64,000 bases of DNA from Micromonospora sp. WMMD961. Its GTDB lineage: Bacteria; Actinomycetota; Actinomycetes; Mycobacteriales; Micromonosporaceae. Under the pieces are notes generated by a model. It saw only the letters and a program-made list of their open reading frames with translations, was not told the origin of the DNA and searched no databases. The stretch covers positions 6,272,501 to 6,336,500 of the forward strand of contig NZ_JARUBJ010000002.1 of the NCBI RefSeq assembly GCF_029626145.1, in the 5' to 3' direction. How positions within the stretch are numbered: the stretch's first letter is position 1; the number at the start of each line of letters is the position of its first letter. This document shows, in pieces, positions 44,806 through 52,695 of this stretch. A program made the position numbers and the translations under genes.

Positions 44806-46148
44806 CCGACATCCCGCGCCGCGCCGTGTCCCGCACCGCCAAGCTCGCCGCCCTACCGCTCGGCTTCGCCGGCCGGACGGTCCTCGGCATGGGAAAGCGC
44901 GTCACCGGGCTCGCCTCCGACGTGATCTCCGCGGAGATCCAGCAGCGCACCGCCGAGCAGCTGTTCAGCGTGTTGGGCCAGCTCAAGGGCGGGGCGATGA
45001 AGTTCGGTCAGGCGCTGTCGGTCTTCGAGGCGGCGCTGCCGGAGGAGATCGCCGCGCCCTACCGTCAGGCGCTCACGAAGCTCCAGGAGGCGGCACCACC
45101 GCTGCCGGCGGCCAGCGTGCACAAGGTGCTGGCCGAGCAGCTCGGCCCCGACTGGCGGGACCTGTTCGTGGAGTTCGACGACACCCCGGCCGCCGCCGCC
45201 AGCATCGGCCAGGTGCACCGGGCCCGGTGGCGGGAGCCGGGGTTCGACGAGTCGGGTGCGCCGAACAGCCGCGACGTCGCGGTCAAGATCCAGTATCCGG
45301 GTGCCGGCGAGGCGCTGCTCAGCGACCTCAAGCAGCTCTCCCGCCTGGGCGGGATGTTCCGGGCCATCCAGCCCGGCCTGGACGTCAAGCCGCTCCTGGT
45401 CGAGCTGCGCGAACGGATCACCGAGGAGCTGGACTACGAGCTGGAGGCCGAGTCGCAGCGCGCCTTCGCGGCCGCGTACGCCGACGACCCGGAGATCTAC
45501 ATCCCGCAGGTGATCAACGCGGCGCCCCGGGTGCTGGTCACCGAGTGGGTGACGGGCACCCCGCTGGCCGACATCATTCGCGAGGGCACCGAGGAGGAGC
45601 GGGACGAGGCGGGCCGGTTGATGGCCACCCTGCACCTCTCCGCTCCGCAGCGGGCCGGGCTGCTGCACGCCGACCCGCACCCGGGCAACTTCCGGCTGCT
45701 GCCCGACGGCCGACTCGGGGTGATCGACTTCGGCGCGGTGGCCCGGATGCCGGAGGGCACGCCGGAGCCGATCGGTCGCATCGCCGCGACAGCCCTGCGC
45801 GGCGACGCCGACGAGGTGGTGGCGGGGCTGCGCGCGGAGGGCTTCATCGGCTCCGCCGAGGAGATCGACGCCGAGGGCGTGCTCGACTTCATCCGTCCGA
45901 TGCTGGAGCCCATCGCGGCGGACGGGTTCCGGTTCACCCGGGCCTGGCTGCGGGCCGAGGCGGGCCGACTGGCCAGCCCCCGCTCCCCCACGTACCAGCT
46001 GAGCAGGCAACTCAACCTGCCGCCGTCGTACCTGCTGATCCACCGGGTGACGCTCGGGTCGATCGGGGTGCTGTGCCAGTTGGAGGCGAAGGCTCCGTAC
46101 CGCAGCATCCTGGAGCGCTGGCTGCCCGGCTTCGCGCCGGTCGCCTGA
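44802..46148 (+). CDS. ABC1/AarF/UbiB-family atypical kinase
   Basis: This 448-residue protein has the UbiB-like signatures KGGAMKFGQALS (KxGQ), ASIGQVHRARW (Ala-rich loop), VAVKIQYPG (lysine), and HADPHPGNFRLL with GVIDFGAVARM (catalytic and metal-binding Asp). It lacks the long membrane tail of true UbiB. It probably supports lipid or quinone metabolism. Orthologue of Rv3197, next to whiB7 there as here. It starts at GTG 44802. Confidence 0.92.
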   Translation: MTDIPRRAVSRTAKLAALPLGFAGRTVLGMGKRVTGLASDVISAEIQQRTAEQLFSVLGQLKGGAMKFGQALSVFEAALPEEIAAPYRQALTKLQEAAPPLPAASVHKVLAEQLGPDWRDLFVEFDDTPAAAASIGQVHRARWREPGFDESGAPNSRDVAVKIQYPGAGEALLSDLKQLSRLGGMFRAIQPGLDVKPLLVELRERITEELDYELEAESQRAFAAAYADDPEIYIPQVINAAPRVLVTEWVTGTPLADIIREGTEEERDEAGRLMATLHLSAPQRAGLLHADPHPGNFRLLPDGRLGVIDFGAVARMPEGTPEPIGRIAATALRGDADEVVAGLRAEGFIGSAEEIDAEGVLDFIRPMLEPIAADGFRFTRAWLRAEAGRLASPRSPTYQLSRQLNLPPSYLLIHRVTLGSIGVLCQLEAKAPYRSILERWLPGFAPVA

Positions 46149-46157
46149 CGACGTGAC

Positions 46158-46189
46158 GAAGGGCGGGTGCCGGTCGGCACCCGCCCTTC
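46158..46189. terminator. Bidirectional hairpin terminator
   Basis: GAAGGGCGGGTGC (46158-46170) pairs perfectly with GCACCCGCCCTTC (46177-46189), lengthened by one more C-G pair. It separates the ABC1 kinase from the minus-strand whiB7 unit. Confidence 0.85.
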
Positions 46190-46203
46190 TGCGTGTAGTG
46201 GTA

Positions 46204-46440
46204 CTAGAGAGCGCCCAGGTCGCGCGCCGACTGGTGGCGGCTGTTCATGGCGACGGTACGGGCGGATCGGGTTGCCTCAGTGCTCGTGGTGGTACGACCG
46301 GCCTGAGGCCGGAGCATTCGAGCCCGGGACAACGCTTCGTGGAGTAGTTGCATCTCGAAGGCTCCACTCGGGGCGTTGAACATCGTCTTCTCGCTCACTG
46401 CCGGCGTGACACCGGCGTAGTTGGTACGGATCGGGAACAT
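46204..46440 (-). CDS. Small hypothetical protein directly downstream of whiB7
   Basis: The 78-residue product begins MFPIRTNYAGVTPAVSE and has a helical middle (FEMQLLHEALSRARMLR) and a Thr/Arg/Ser-rich tail. Its ATG follows the whiB7 stop by a single base, with no strong ribosome binding site, so translation would depend on whiB7 ribosomes. Codon third positions are GC-rich, as in real genes here. No family recognised. Confidence 0.55.
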   Translation of the reverse strand: MFPIRTNYAGVTPAVSEKTMFNAPSGAFEMQLLHEALSRARMLRPQAGRTTTSTEATRSARTVAMNSRHQSARDLGAL

Positions 46441-46441
46441 G

Positions 46442-46807
46442 TCAGGCTGCCAGCCGGACCGCGCCACGCACCTCGGACAGCCCACTGGCCGCCAGGCGCG
46501 CCTCGGCCTCGACCCGAAGCTCGGCGTCACGGGCGACGTCCTCCTTACGCGGACGGCCACGGGGCCGCTTACGCGGGACGACCGCGCCACGCTCGAAGAT
46601 CTCGCCGCCCCAGACGCCCCAGGGCTCCGCTCGCTCAACGGCTCCAGCCAGGCATTCGACGCGCAGCGGGCAGTCCCCGCAGAGCGACTTGGCCAGCTCG
46701 AGCTCGGTGGGCGAGTCGGAGAACCACAGGTCGGGGTCGAACTTCCGGCAGGGCAGGTTCGCCTCCATCTCGACGCTCATGTCGAGGGGGGCCAACGCCA
46801 GACTCAT
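46442..46807 (-). CDS. whiB7: WhiB7/WblC antibiotic-resistance transcription factor
   Basis: The 121-residue WhiB protein has cluster cysteines C20, C43, C46 and C52, the turn WGVWGGEIFERG and, uniquely for WhiB7, an AT-hook KRPRGRPRK (residues 80-88). WhiB7 binds SigA region 4 and AT-rich DNA just upstream of the -35 to switch on intrinsic resistance genes during translation stress. ATG 46805-46807 is used; M10 (46780) is an alternative. A leader with attenuator and its own AT-element promoter lies upstream. The gene lies beside uvrD2, as in mycobacteria. Confidence 0.94.
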   Translation of the reverse strand: MSLALAPLDMSVEMEANLPCRKFDPDLWFSDSPTELELAKSLCGDCPLRVECLAGAVERAEPWGVWGGEIFERGAVVPRKRPRGRPRKEDVARDAELRVEAEARLAASGLSEVRGAVRLAA

Positions 46808-46869
46808 CTCCCGGTCACCTCTCTCTCACTTCGATCTCGTGGATCGCATTCCGACGTACTTACGGCGGG

Positions 46870-46914
46870 CAAAAAATTGAGGCCGCGGATCCCGGTTACG
46901 GGTTCCGCGGCCTC
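46870..46914 (-). promoter_or_regulatory. Intrinsic terminator (attenuator) in the whiB7 leader
   Basis: On the minus strand a 16-position stem with one mismatch (GAGGCCGCGGAACCCG at 46914-46899 with CGGGATCCGCGGCCTC) has a 4-nt loop and is followed directly by AATTTTTTG. It is the only U-tract terminator of this quality in the window and lies 63 bp upstream of the whiB7 ATG, so it would cut the message before whiB7. The repeat in the leader frame that could break it is listed under findings. Confidence 0.88.
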
Positions 46915-46936
46915 GAGGTGAGCCGGTGTCTGATGG

Positions 46937-47185
46937 TCAGACCGGTCTACCTCGAGGTGGAACGCCGCGGACATCCATGCGCTTCTTGGCGACCTGGATG
47001 CCATTGCCCGTGAAGCCACTGGTCCCCTCGACTCCGACGGGCGCGACGGTCAGGGTCAGCTCGGCCTGAACCTGGTGCACCTGCGGAACCGACGGTCGTG
47101 CAGCCGTGAGGGCCACCCGGACAGCCGACAGCGGAGCGTGGACAGACGGCATCGCCGCCAGACGCTCATAGGTGAAGATCTTCAC
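46937..47185 (-). CDS. 82-codon leader reading frame upstream of whiB7
   Basis: AGGGAGG lies 7 nt before GTG 47183-47185. The frame encodes an 82-residue basic peptide (MKIFTYERLAAMPSVHAPLS at the start, VAKKRMDVRGVPPRGRPV at the end) and stops 22 nt before the attenuator hairpin. Its last codons contain CCGCGG and CCTCGAGG, which recur in reverse order at the foot of the hairpin. It is either a regulatory leader frame or a small conserved protein that also serves that role. Not recognised as a known family. Confidence 0.75.
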   Translation of the reverse strand: MKIFTYERLAAMPSVHAPLSAVRVALTAARPSVPQVHQVQAELTLTVAPVGVEGTSGFTGNGIQVAKKRMDVRGVPPRGRPV

Positions 47186-47270
47186 GGTGCCACCTCCCTC
47201 ACGTTCCTCGACTCGACTGAACCAACCCCCGTGAGCAGCCGGAATGGCGCCGCTCGCGTGGTGTGTCCTG

Positions 47271-47308
47271 AGGCTATTCCTCGCGCCGGGGCGAGGGCAA
47301 ACGAATTT
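47271..47308 (-). promoter_or_regulatory. WhiB7-type promoter of the whiB7 leader
   Basis: On the minus strand TTGCCC (47300-47295) and TAGCCT (47276-47271) are 18 bp apart, and AAATT (47308-47304) lies exactly 3 bp upstream of the -35. This is the arrangement recognised by the WhiB7 AT-hook in autoregulated promoters. The AT element overlaps the uvrD2 stop codon. Confidence 0.7.
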
Positions 47309-49472
47309 ACGACGAGATTTCGAAAGTTTTCTCCGGGCAGACGTCGTCCACCCCCGCGCCCCCCACCAGCGCCAGCACCGACTCCCCGTAAAGACCCAGC
47401 TTGCGGGGGCCGATACCGGCGATGGCGATCAGCTCCTCGGACCGTCCGGGCCGCCGCTCCGCCAACGCGATCAGCGTCGCGTCGGTGAAGACCACGTAGG
47501 CGGGGACCTTCTGCGCCGCGGCCACCCGTTGCCGCCACTCGCGCAGCCGTTCGTGCAGCTCGTCGTCGATGTCCGACGGGCAGGTGGGGCAGCGTCCGAG
47601 CTTGCGGTCCGGGCCGGCGAGCAGGGTGGCGCCACAGATCCGGCAGGAGACGATCTGGGTCCGACGCCGCTCGGCACGGCGGGCCGGACCGGTGCCGCCG
47701 GCCGCCCGCTCCGCGCCGCCGGAGCGGTCCAACTGGGGCAGGAAACGCGACGGCCGCCGGGCCCGCCCGCCCGGCGAGCGTGCGGCGGCGTACGACAGCC
47801 AGAGCCACTGCCGCGCGCGGGTGATCCCGACGTAGAGCAGCCGACGCTCCTCCTCGACCTGCTCGACCGTCTTCGCGTACGTGGTGGGCATGGTGCCCTC
47901 GGCGAGGCCGACCAGGAAGACGGCGTCCCATTCCAGCCCCTTGGCCGAGTGCAGCGAGGCGAGGGTCACCCCGTCCACCGTCGGTACGTGCTGCTGGGCG
48001 GCGCGGCGGGCCAGCTCCTCGGTGAAGTCGGAGAGGGTGACGGGGCGTTCCACCGACGCGGCCTCGCCGATCGGCACCACCTCGGGGCTGGCCGCGTACT
48101 CCTCGGAGAGTTGGACCAGCGCGGACAGCGCCTCCCAGCGTTCGCGGGCGGCGCCACCGGCCGGGGGTGCGTCCGGGGCCCAGCCGACGGCGGTGAGCGC
48201 CTCGACGACGGCGGCCGGCAGCGGCGTCTCCCCGGGGATGGACCGGGTGGCGGCGCGCAACGCGACCATCGCCTGACGCACCTCGGCCCGCTCGAAGAAC
48301 CGCTCCGCGCCCTGCACGACGTACGGCACCGAGGCCTCGGTGAGCGCCTTCTCGTACGCCTCAGACTGCGCGTTGACCCGGAACAGCACGGCGATCTCCT
48401 TCGCCGGTGTGCCCGCGTCGATCAGCGCCCGGCAGCGGGCAGCCACCGCGTTCGCCTCGGCCGGCTCGTCGGTGAAGATTCGCAGGTCCGGCTCGGGGCC
48501 GGGTGGGCGCTGGCCGCTCAACTCCAGGCGCAGGCGCGCCTCGGTGCCTCGGGCCTGGGAGATCACCGCGTTGGCCAGCCCGACCACCTGTGGGGTGGAG
48601 CGGTAGTCGCGGACCAGCCGGACCACTGTGGCGTTGCGGTGCCGGCGGGGGAAGTCGACGAGATACGCCGATGTCGCCCCCGTGAACGAGTAGATCGTCT
48701 GGCTGGCGTCGCCGACCACGGTCAGGTCGTTGCGGCCGCCCAGCCAGGCGTCGAGCAACCGCTGCTGGAGCGGGTTGACGTCCTGGTACTCGTCGACCAC
48801 GAAGTGCCGGTACTGGCCGCGGACCTGCTCGCCGACGTCCGAGTGCTCCTCGATCCCCCACACCGCGGCACGCAGCATGTCCTCGAAGTCGATCACGCCG
48901 TTCGAACGCTTGAGCTGCTCGTACGCGGTGAACACGTCGGCCACCTTCGCCGGCTCGTGCGGGGTGTCGCGCAACGCCCGGGCAGCGGACACCACGTAGT
49001 CAGACGGCTCGACCAGCGACGACTTCGCCCACTCGATCTCGCCGGCCAGGTCGCGGGCGGCGGCGCGGTCGGCGCGCAGGCCGACCCGGGCCGCGGCGAG
49101 GGTGACGAGTCGCACCTTGCTGTCCAGCAACTCGGGCATGGCGCGGCCGGCCAGGAGACGGGGCGCGAAGTACCGCACCTGCCGCAACGCGGCGGCGTGG
49201 AACGTACGCGCCTGGACGCCGCCCACCCCGAGGACGCTGAGTCGGCTCCGCATCTCGGCGGCGGCGCGGGCGGTGAAGGTGACCGCGAGGACGTGCCGGG
49301 GGGATATCTCACCGGAGAGTGCCCGGTGGGCGATCCGGGAGGTGATCGCCCGGGTCTTGCCGGTGCCCGCGCCGGCCAGGATGCAGACCGGGCCGGCGGG
49401 GGCGGTCACGGCGGCGCGCTGCTCCGGGTCCAGCCCGGCGAGCACCTGTTCCGACGCTGAGTGAACCACCAC
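47307..49472 (-). CDS. uvrD2: UvrD2-type ATP-dependent DNA helicase with HRDC domain
   Basis: The 721-residue SF1A helicase has Walker A AGAGTGKT, motif II VDEYQD, motif III GDASQTIYSFTGA and motif VI YVGITRARQWLWLS. A four-cysteine tether CRICG...CPTC (about 605-630) and a C-terminal HRDC domain (about 635-715) follow, exactly the mycobacterial UvrD2 layout. UvrD2 is essential there. GTG 49470-49472 with a second GTG just after leaves a one-codon ambiguity. It is divergent from mrx1 as in M. tuberculosis. Confidence 0.94.
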   Translation of the reverse strand: MVVHSASEQVLAGLDPEQRAAVTAPAGPVCILAGAGTGKTRAITSRIAHRALSGEISPRHVLAVTFTARAAAEMRSRLSVLGVGGVQARTFHAAALRQVRYFAPRLLAGRAMPELLDSKVRLVTLAAARVGLRADRAAARDLAGEIEWAKSSLVEPSDYVVSAARALRDTPHEPAKVADVFTAYEQLKRSNGVIDFEDMLRAAVWGIEEHSDVGEQVRGQYRHFVVDEYQDVNPLQQRLLDAWLGGRNDLTVVGDASQTIYSFTGATSAYLVDFPRRHRNATVVRLVRDYRSTPQVVGLANAVISQARGTEARLRLELSGQRPPGPEPDLRIFTDEPAEANAVAARCRALIDAGTPAKEIAVLFRVNAQSEAYEKALTEASVPYVVQGAERFFERAEVRQAMVALRAATRSIPGETPLPAAVVEALTAVGWAPDAPPAGGAARERWEALSALVQLSEEYAASPEVVPIGEAASVERPVTLSDFTEELARRAAQQHVPTVDGVTLASLHSAKGLEWDAVFLVGLAEGTMPTTYAKTVEQVEEERRLLYVGITRARQWLWLSYAAARSPGGRARRPSRFLPQLDRSGGAERAAGGTGPARRAERRRTQIVSCRICGATLLAGPDRKLGRCPTCPSDIDDELHERLREWRQRVAAAQKVPAYVVFTDATLIALAERRPGRSEELIAIAGIGPRKLGLYGESVLALVGGAGVDDVCPEKTFEISS

Positions 49473-49477
49473 AACCA

Positions 49478-49504
49478 GGAATCATCTCAGCTACCCGCAG
49501 CGTT
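49478..49504 (+). promoter_or_regulatory. SigR-dependent promoter of mrx1
   Basis: GGAAT (49478-49482) and GTT (49502-49504) are 19 bp apart, matching the SigR consensus exactly as at the sigR gene in this window. It reads towards mrx1, and the -35 lies next to the uvrD2 start codon. Confidence 0.75.
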
Positions 49505-49564
49505 GCAGCGAACGGCCTCGGCTTGATCGGCAAGCCGCGGCCGGAGGAGTTGGAGGATCCGACC

Positions 49565-49807
49565 GTGTTGACGATGTATTCCACCCCCTGGTGCGGCTAC
49601 TGCCACCGGCTGAAGTCGCAGCTCGACCGGGAGGGCATCGGTTACGAGGTGGTCGACATCGAGCAGGACCCGAAGGCCGCGGAGTTCGTGATGAGCGTCA
49701 ACGGCGGCAACCAGACGGTGCCGACCCTGCGCTTCGACGACGGCAGCGCCCTGACGAATCCCTCGATCAACCAGGTCAAGCAGCACCTGGAGACCCTCAC
49801 TGCCTGA
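49565..49807 (+). CDS. mrx1: Mycoredoxin Mrx1 (glutaredoxin-like)
   Basis: The 80-residue thioredoxin-fold protein has the redox motif C10-G-Y-C13 in STPWCGYCHRL, the cis-Pro loop QTVPTLRF and GSALTNPS. It reduces mycothiol-mixed disulfides. GTG 49565 is 8 nt after GGAGG; a TTG at 49523 would add 14 unlikely residues. The SigR-type promoter fits its role in thiol repair. Confidence 0.93.
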   Translation: MLTMYSTPWCGYCHRLKSQLDREGIGYEVVDIEQDPKAAEFVMSVNGGNQTVPTLRFDDGSALTNPSINQVKQHLETLTA

Positions 49808-49823
49808 CCGGCCAGTTCACCGT

Positions 49824-49860
49824 CGGCGAGCGGCCGCCCCACCCGGGCGGCCGCTCGCCG
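49824..49860. terminator. Bidirectional hairpin terminator
   Basis: A perfect 16-bp stem (49824-49839 with 49845-49860) and a 5-nt loop separate the convergent mrx1 and MFS genes. Confidence 0.85.
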
Positions 49861-49875
49861 TGTGTCGGGGGCCGG

Positions 49876-51171
49876 TCAACCTGGTGGCGGCCGGTGGGGG
49901 CCGGTCGCCACGGGTCGGCCGGCGCTGTCCTCGGCCGGTCGCCGGGGGGCCGGGATCCCCGGGCGGGCCGGCGTCGGTCGACGGGTGCCGGCCGGGGTGC
50001 TCAGGTGCCGGCCCCGCCAGAGATAACTGCCGGCGATCAGGGTGGCCAGCCCGACCAGCGCGAACAGCATCCGGTAGTCCAGGAACCCGACCAGAAGGGC
50101 ACCCGCCCCGATGGAGAACGCCTGCGGCCCACTGACCACCGCCTGGGTGGCCGCGGCGACCCGGCCGACCAGCGTGGGCGGCGTCCGACGCTGGATCAGC
50201 GTGTGCAGCCCGACCATCGTCAGCGGGATCGAGACGCCGGCCAGCAGCACGGCCGCGAAGCCGAGCCGGATATCGGGGTACGCGAGCGCCAGCGCGGCCG
50301 GGGAGAAGAAGGCGACCCCGGCGGCCAGGGTGCCGACCTCCCCGAGCCTGCGGACCAGCGCCGGTGAGCAGAGCCCGCCGAGCAGCCCGCCGACGCCCTG
50401 CACGGTGACCAGCACGCCCACGAATGCGGCATCACGGTTCAACCCCTGATCGACGTAGGCGAAGATGAGCGACTCGCTGAAACCCATCACCAGCGATCCC
50501 AACCCGTAGCCGAGCAGGGCGCGACGCAGGGCCGGCTCACCGGCCAGGTGCCGCAGACCTGCGCCCAGCTCTGCCGGCCAGCGCAGCCGCACTGTCGATG
50601 GCACCTGCGGTGGGGTGGGCAGGGCGGTGACCACCGCCGCGGCGGTCAGAAATCCGACGATCCCGATCCCGGCCAACGCCCCTCCGCCGAGCGCCGCGTA
50701 GAGCGCCGCGCCGGCCAGCGGACCTATCAACCGCATCCCCTGGCGTACGGTCTGCAACAGGCCGTTCGCCTCGGCCAGCAGCTCGACCGGCACCAACTCC
50801 CGGATGAGCCCGCTGAGCGCCGCGCCGAGCGTGATGGACGACAGCCCGTACAGGGCGGCCACCAGGTAGACGACCCAGACGTCTCCCGCGTCCCGGACGG
50901 TGAACAGCGGGATGAGCAGGGCGGCGGTGACCACGTTCGCGGCCACGAAGAACGGACGGCGCGGATACCTGTCGACGAACCAGCCGACGAGCGGTGCCAG
51001 CATCATCGGCGCGATGACGGCGAAGATGGTCGCGCCGGCCAACCCGTCCGAACCAGTCAGATCCTTCACCCAGATGGCGAGCGCGAGCAGCAGGATCGAC
51101 TCGGCGGTCATGCTGGCCAGCAGGCCGCCGAAGAGCAGGCGGAAGTCGGGTCGGCGCAGGACGGTGCGCAT
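49876..51171 (-). CDS. MFS transporter (MFS_3/enterobactin-exporter type)
   Basis: The 431-residue protein has twelve predicted spans and the motif-A-like loop PLVGWFVDRYPRRPFFVAANV. It resembles DHA3-type exporters (EntS/macrolide Mef-like), with PVELLAEANGLLQTVRQGMRLIGP, in part, as a family stretch. The substrate is unknown. ATG 51169-51171 follows GGAGGAA. The C-terminal 40 residues are Pro/Arg-rich and non-membrane. Confidence 0.88.
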   Translation of the reverse strand: MRTVLRRPDFRLLFGGLLASMTAESILLLALAIWVKDLTGSDGLAGATIFAVIAPMMLAPLVGWFVDRYPRRPFFVAANVVTAALLIPLFTVRDAGDVWVVYLVAALYGLSSITLGAALSGLIRELVPVELLAEANGLLQTVRQGMRLIGPLAGAALYAALGGGALAGIGIVGFLTAAAVVTALPTPPQVPSTVRLRWPAELGAGLRHLAGEPALRRALLGYGLGSLVMGFSESLIFAYVDQGLNRDAAFVGVLVTVQGVGGLLGGLCSPALVRRLGEVGTLAAGVAFFSPAALALAYPDIRLGFAAVLLAGVSIPLTMVGLHTLIQRRTPPTLVGRVAAATQAVVSGPQAFSIGAGALLVGFLDYRMLFALVGLATLIAGSYLWRGRHLSTPAGTRRPTPARPGIPAPRRPAEDSAGRPVATGPHRPPPG

Positions 51172-51387
51172 GGGGTTCCTCCGGCGGGATGGCGTGCCCA
51201 GGTGGGCGAGGTCGACGGGTCGCGACCGCGGGTCCGTCGTCGGCTGGCATTCCCGTGGTCCGATTTTCGTAAGACACGCCCCCGCCGGGAACCTCCGACG
51301 TCGGCCGCGCCGTCCATACTGACCGTGGGGGGCGAATTTCATACAGTTACCGTCGCGTCTGCGGCGGTCGACGGGAAAGAGGACACT

Positions 51388-52368
51388 GTGCCTCCTGCCG
51401 CACCCAGCCCGATCCTGCGTCGTCGCCGGTTGGGCGTCGAGTTGCGCCGCCTGCGGGAGGCCGCAGGTCTCACCGGCGACCAGGTAATCGAGCGTATCGG
51501 TTGGGCCTCCGCGTCCAAACTGTCGCGACTGGAGAATGGCCGCAGCCGACCGGACCCGCAGGACGTGGGCGACCTGCTGAATCTCTACGGCGCCGACCAG
51601 GCGGTGCGCGACGAGTTGCTCGGCATCACCAGCGAGGCCGGTGACATGCGCGGCTGGTTGAAGAACTTCCCGGTGATGACGCAGCAGCAGCGCAGCTGGG
51701 CCGAGTTGGAGGCGGGCTGCGCGGAGATCTCCGAGTACAACCCGACACTGGTGCCCGGCCTGTTGCAGACCCCGGGCTACGCCCAGGTCCGGATCGTCTC
51801 GGCCCGGCAGGTGGGCGCGGGCGCGGGCGAGCCGGAGCCCGACGACGAGCCGGAGACCGAGGTGCAGGCCCGGCTGGCCCGTCAGTCGCTGCTGACCCGT
51901 GAGCCTTACGCGCCGCGATACACAGCAGTGCTGGAGGAGGCCGCTCTCGGCCGCCGCGCCGGGCCACCCGAGGTGCTGCACGAGCAGTTGCTCCAGCTCT
52001 GCGAGCTGGCCCTGCTGCCCAACGTCACGCTGCACGTGCTGCTGCGGGACACCCAGATCGGCAATTGGTACCTCCCGCCGACGGCGTTCTCCGTCTACCG
52101 GTTCGCCGATCCCCTCGATCCGGAGACGCTCGCGATCGAAGGTGGCTTCACCGATGTCATGTCGACCGAGGCAATCACGCTAAATCGCTATAAAGTGGTG
52201 TTCGAGTGGCTATGCACGGCGGCACTAAACGCCTCGGACACCCTCTCCTGGCTGATCGAGGCGACGGGACGGCTGACCGAGGCGGTGCCCCCATCCACAG
52301 TGGCATTCGGGCCGGCAACGGCGCCGACCCAACGCCGCCGGGACTCGGGGCGGCTGACGGATCGGTGA
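51388..52368 (+). CDS. XRE helix-turn-helix regulator with DUF5753 domain (second copy)
   Basis: The 326-residue protein has a helix-turn-helix at about 12-70 (LREAAGLTGDQVIERIGWASASKLSRLENGR as the core) and a DUF5753 domain (YNPTLVPGLLQTPGYAQV, MSTEAITLNRY). It starts at GTG 51388 with GAGGA upstream. It is followed by a DUF397 gene and divergent from the MFS exporter, so it might control that transporter. Confidence 0.92.
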   Translation: MPPAAPSPILRRRRLGVELRRLREAAGLTGDQVIERIGWASASKLSRLENGRSRPDPQDVGDLLNLYGADQAVRDELLGITSEAGDMRGWLKNFPVMTQQQRSWAELEAGCAEISEYNPTLVPGLLQTPGYAQVRIVSARQVGAGAGEPEPDDEPETEVQARLARQSLLTREPYAPRYTAVLEEAALGRRAGPPEVLHEQLLQLCELALLPNVTLHVLLRDTQIGNWYLPPTAFSVYRFADPLDPETLAIEGGFTDVMSTEAITLNRYKVVFEWLCTAALNASDTLSWLIEATGRLTEAVPPSTVAFGPATAPTQRRRDSGRLTDR

Positions 52369-52442
52369 TCCACGGGGGACCCTCCGTCGGGGCGTGCGGC
52401 ACCACTCGTCCCATCGGATCGCTTCACATCAGGAGCAGAACC

Positions 52443-52682
52443 ATGAACGACATCCACAACACGCCGTCCGTCTCCGCCCACTCGCTGGCGGATGCCCCGT
52501 GGCGTACCAGCACACGCAGCCAGACCTCCAACTGCGTGGAGGTCGCCCCGCTCGGCACCGGCCCGTCGGCCGTCGCCCTGCGGGACAGCAAGGACCGAGG
52601 CGGTCCGGTGCTGCTGTTCAACCGTGCGGGATGGCTCGGTTTCATCGGCGGCGCGAAGAAGGGACAGTTCGACTTGAACTGA
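52443..52682 (+). CDS. DUF397 protein (second copy)
   Basis: This 79-residue protein has the DUF397 core WRTSTRSQTSNCVEVAPLG, then VALRDSKDRGGPVLLFNRAGWLGFI. AGGAG lies 7 nt before ATG 52443. Unlike the other pair, it is separated from its XRE partner by 74 bp, so it has independent translation. Confidence 0.9.
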   Translation: MNDIHNTPSVSAHSLADAPWRTSTRSQTSNCVEVAPLGTGPSAVALRDSKDRGGPVLLFNRAGWLGFIGGAKKGQFDLN

Positions 52683-52695
52683 TCCGGTGACCGGT

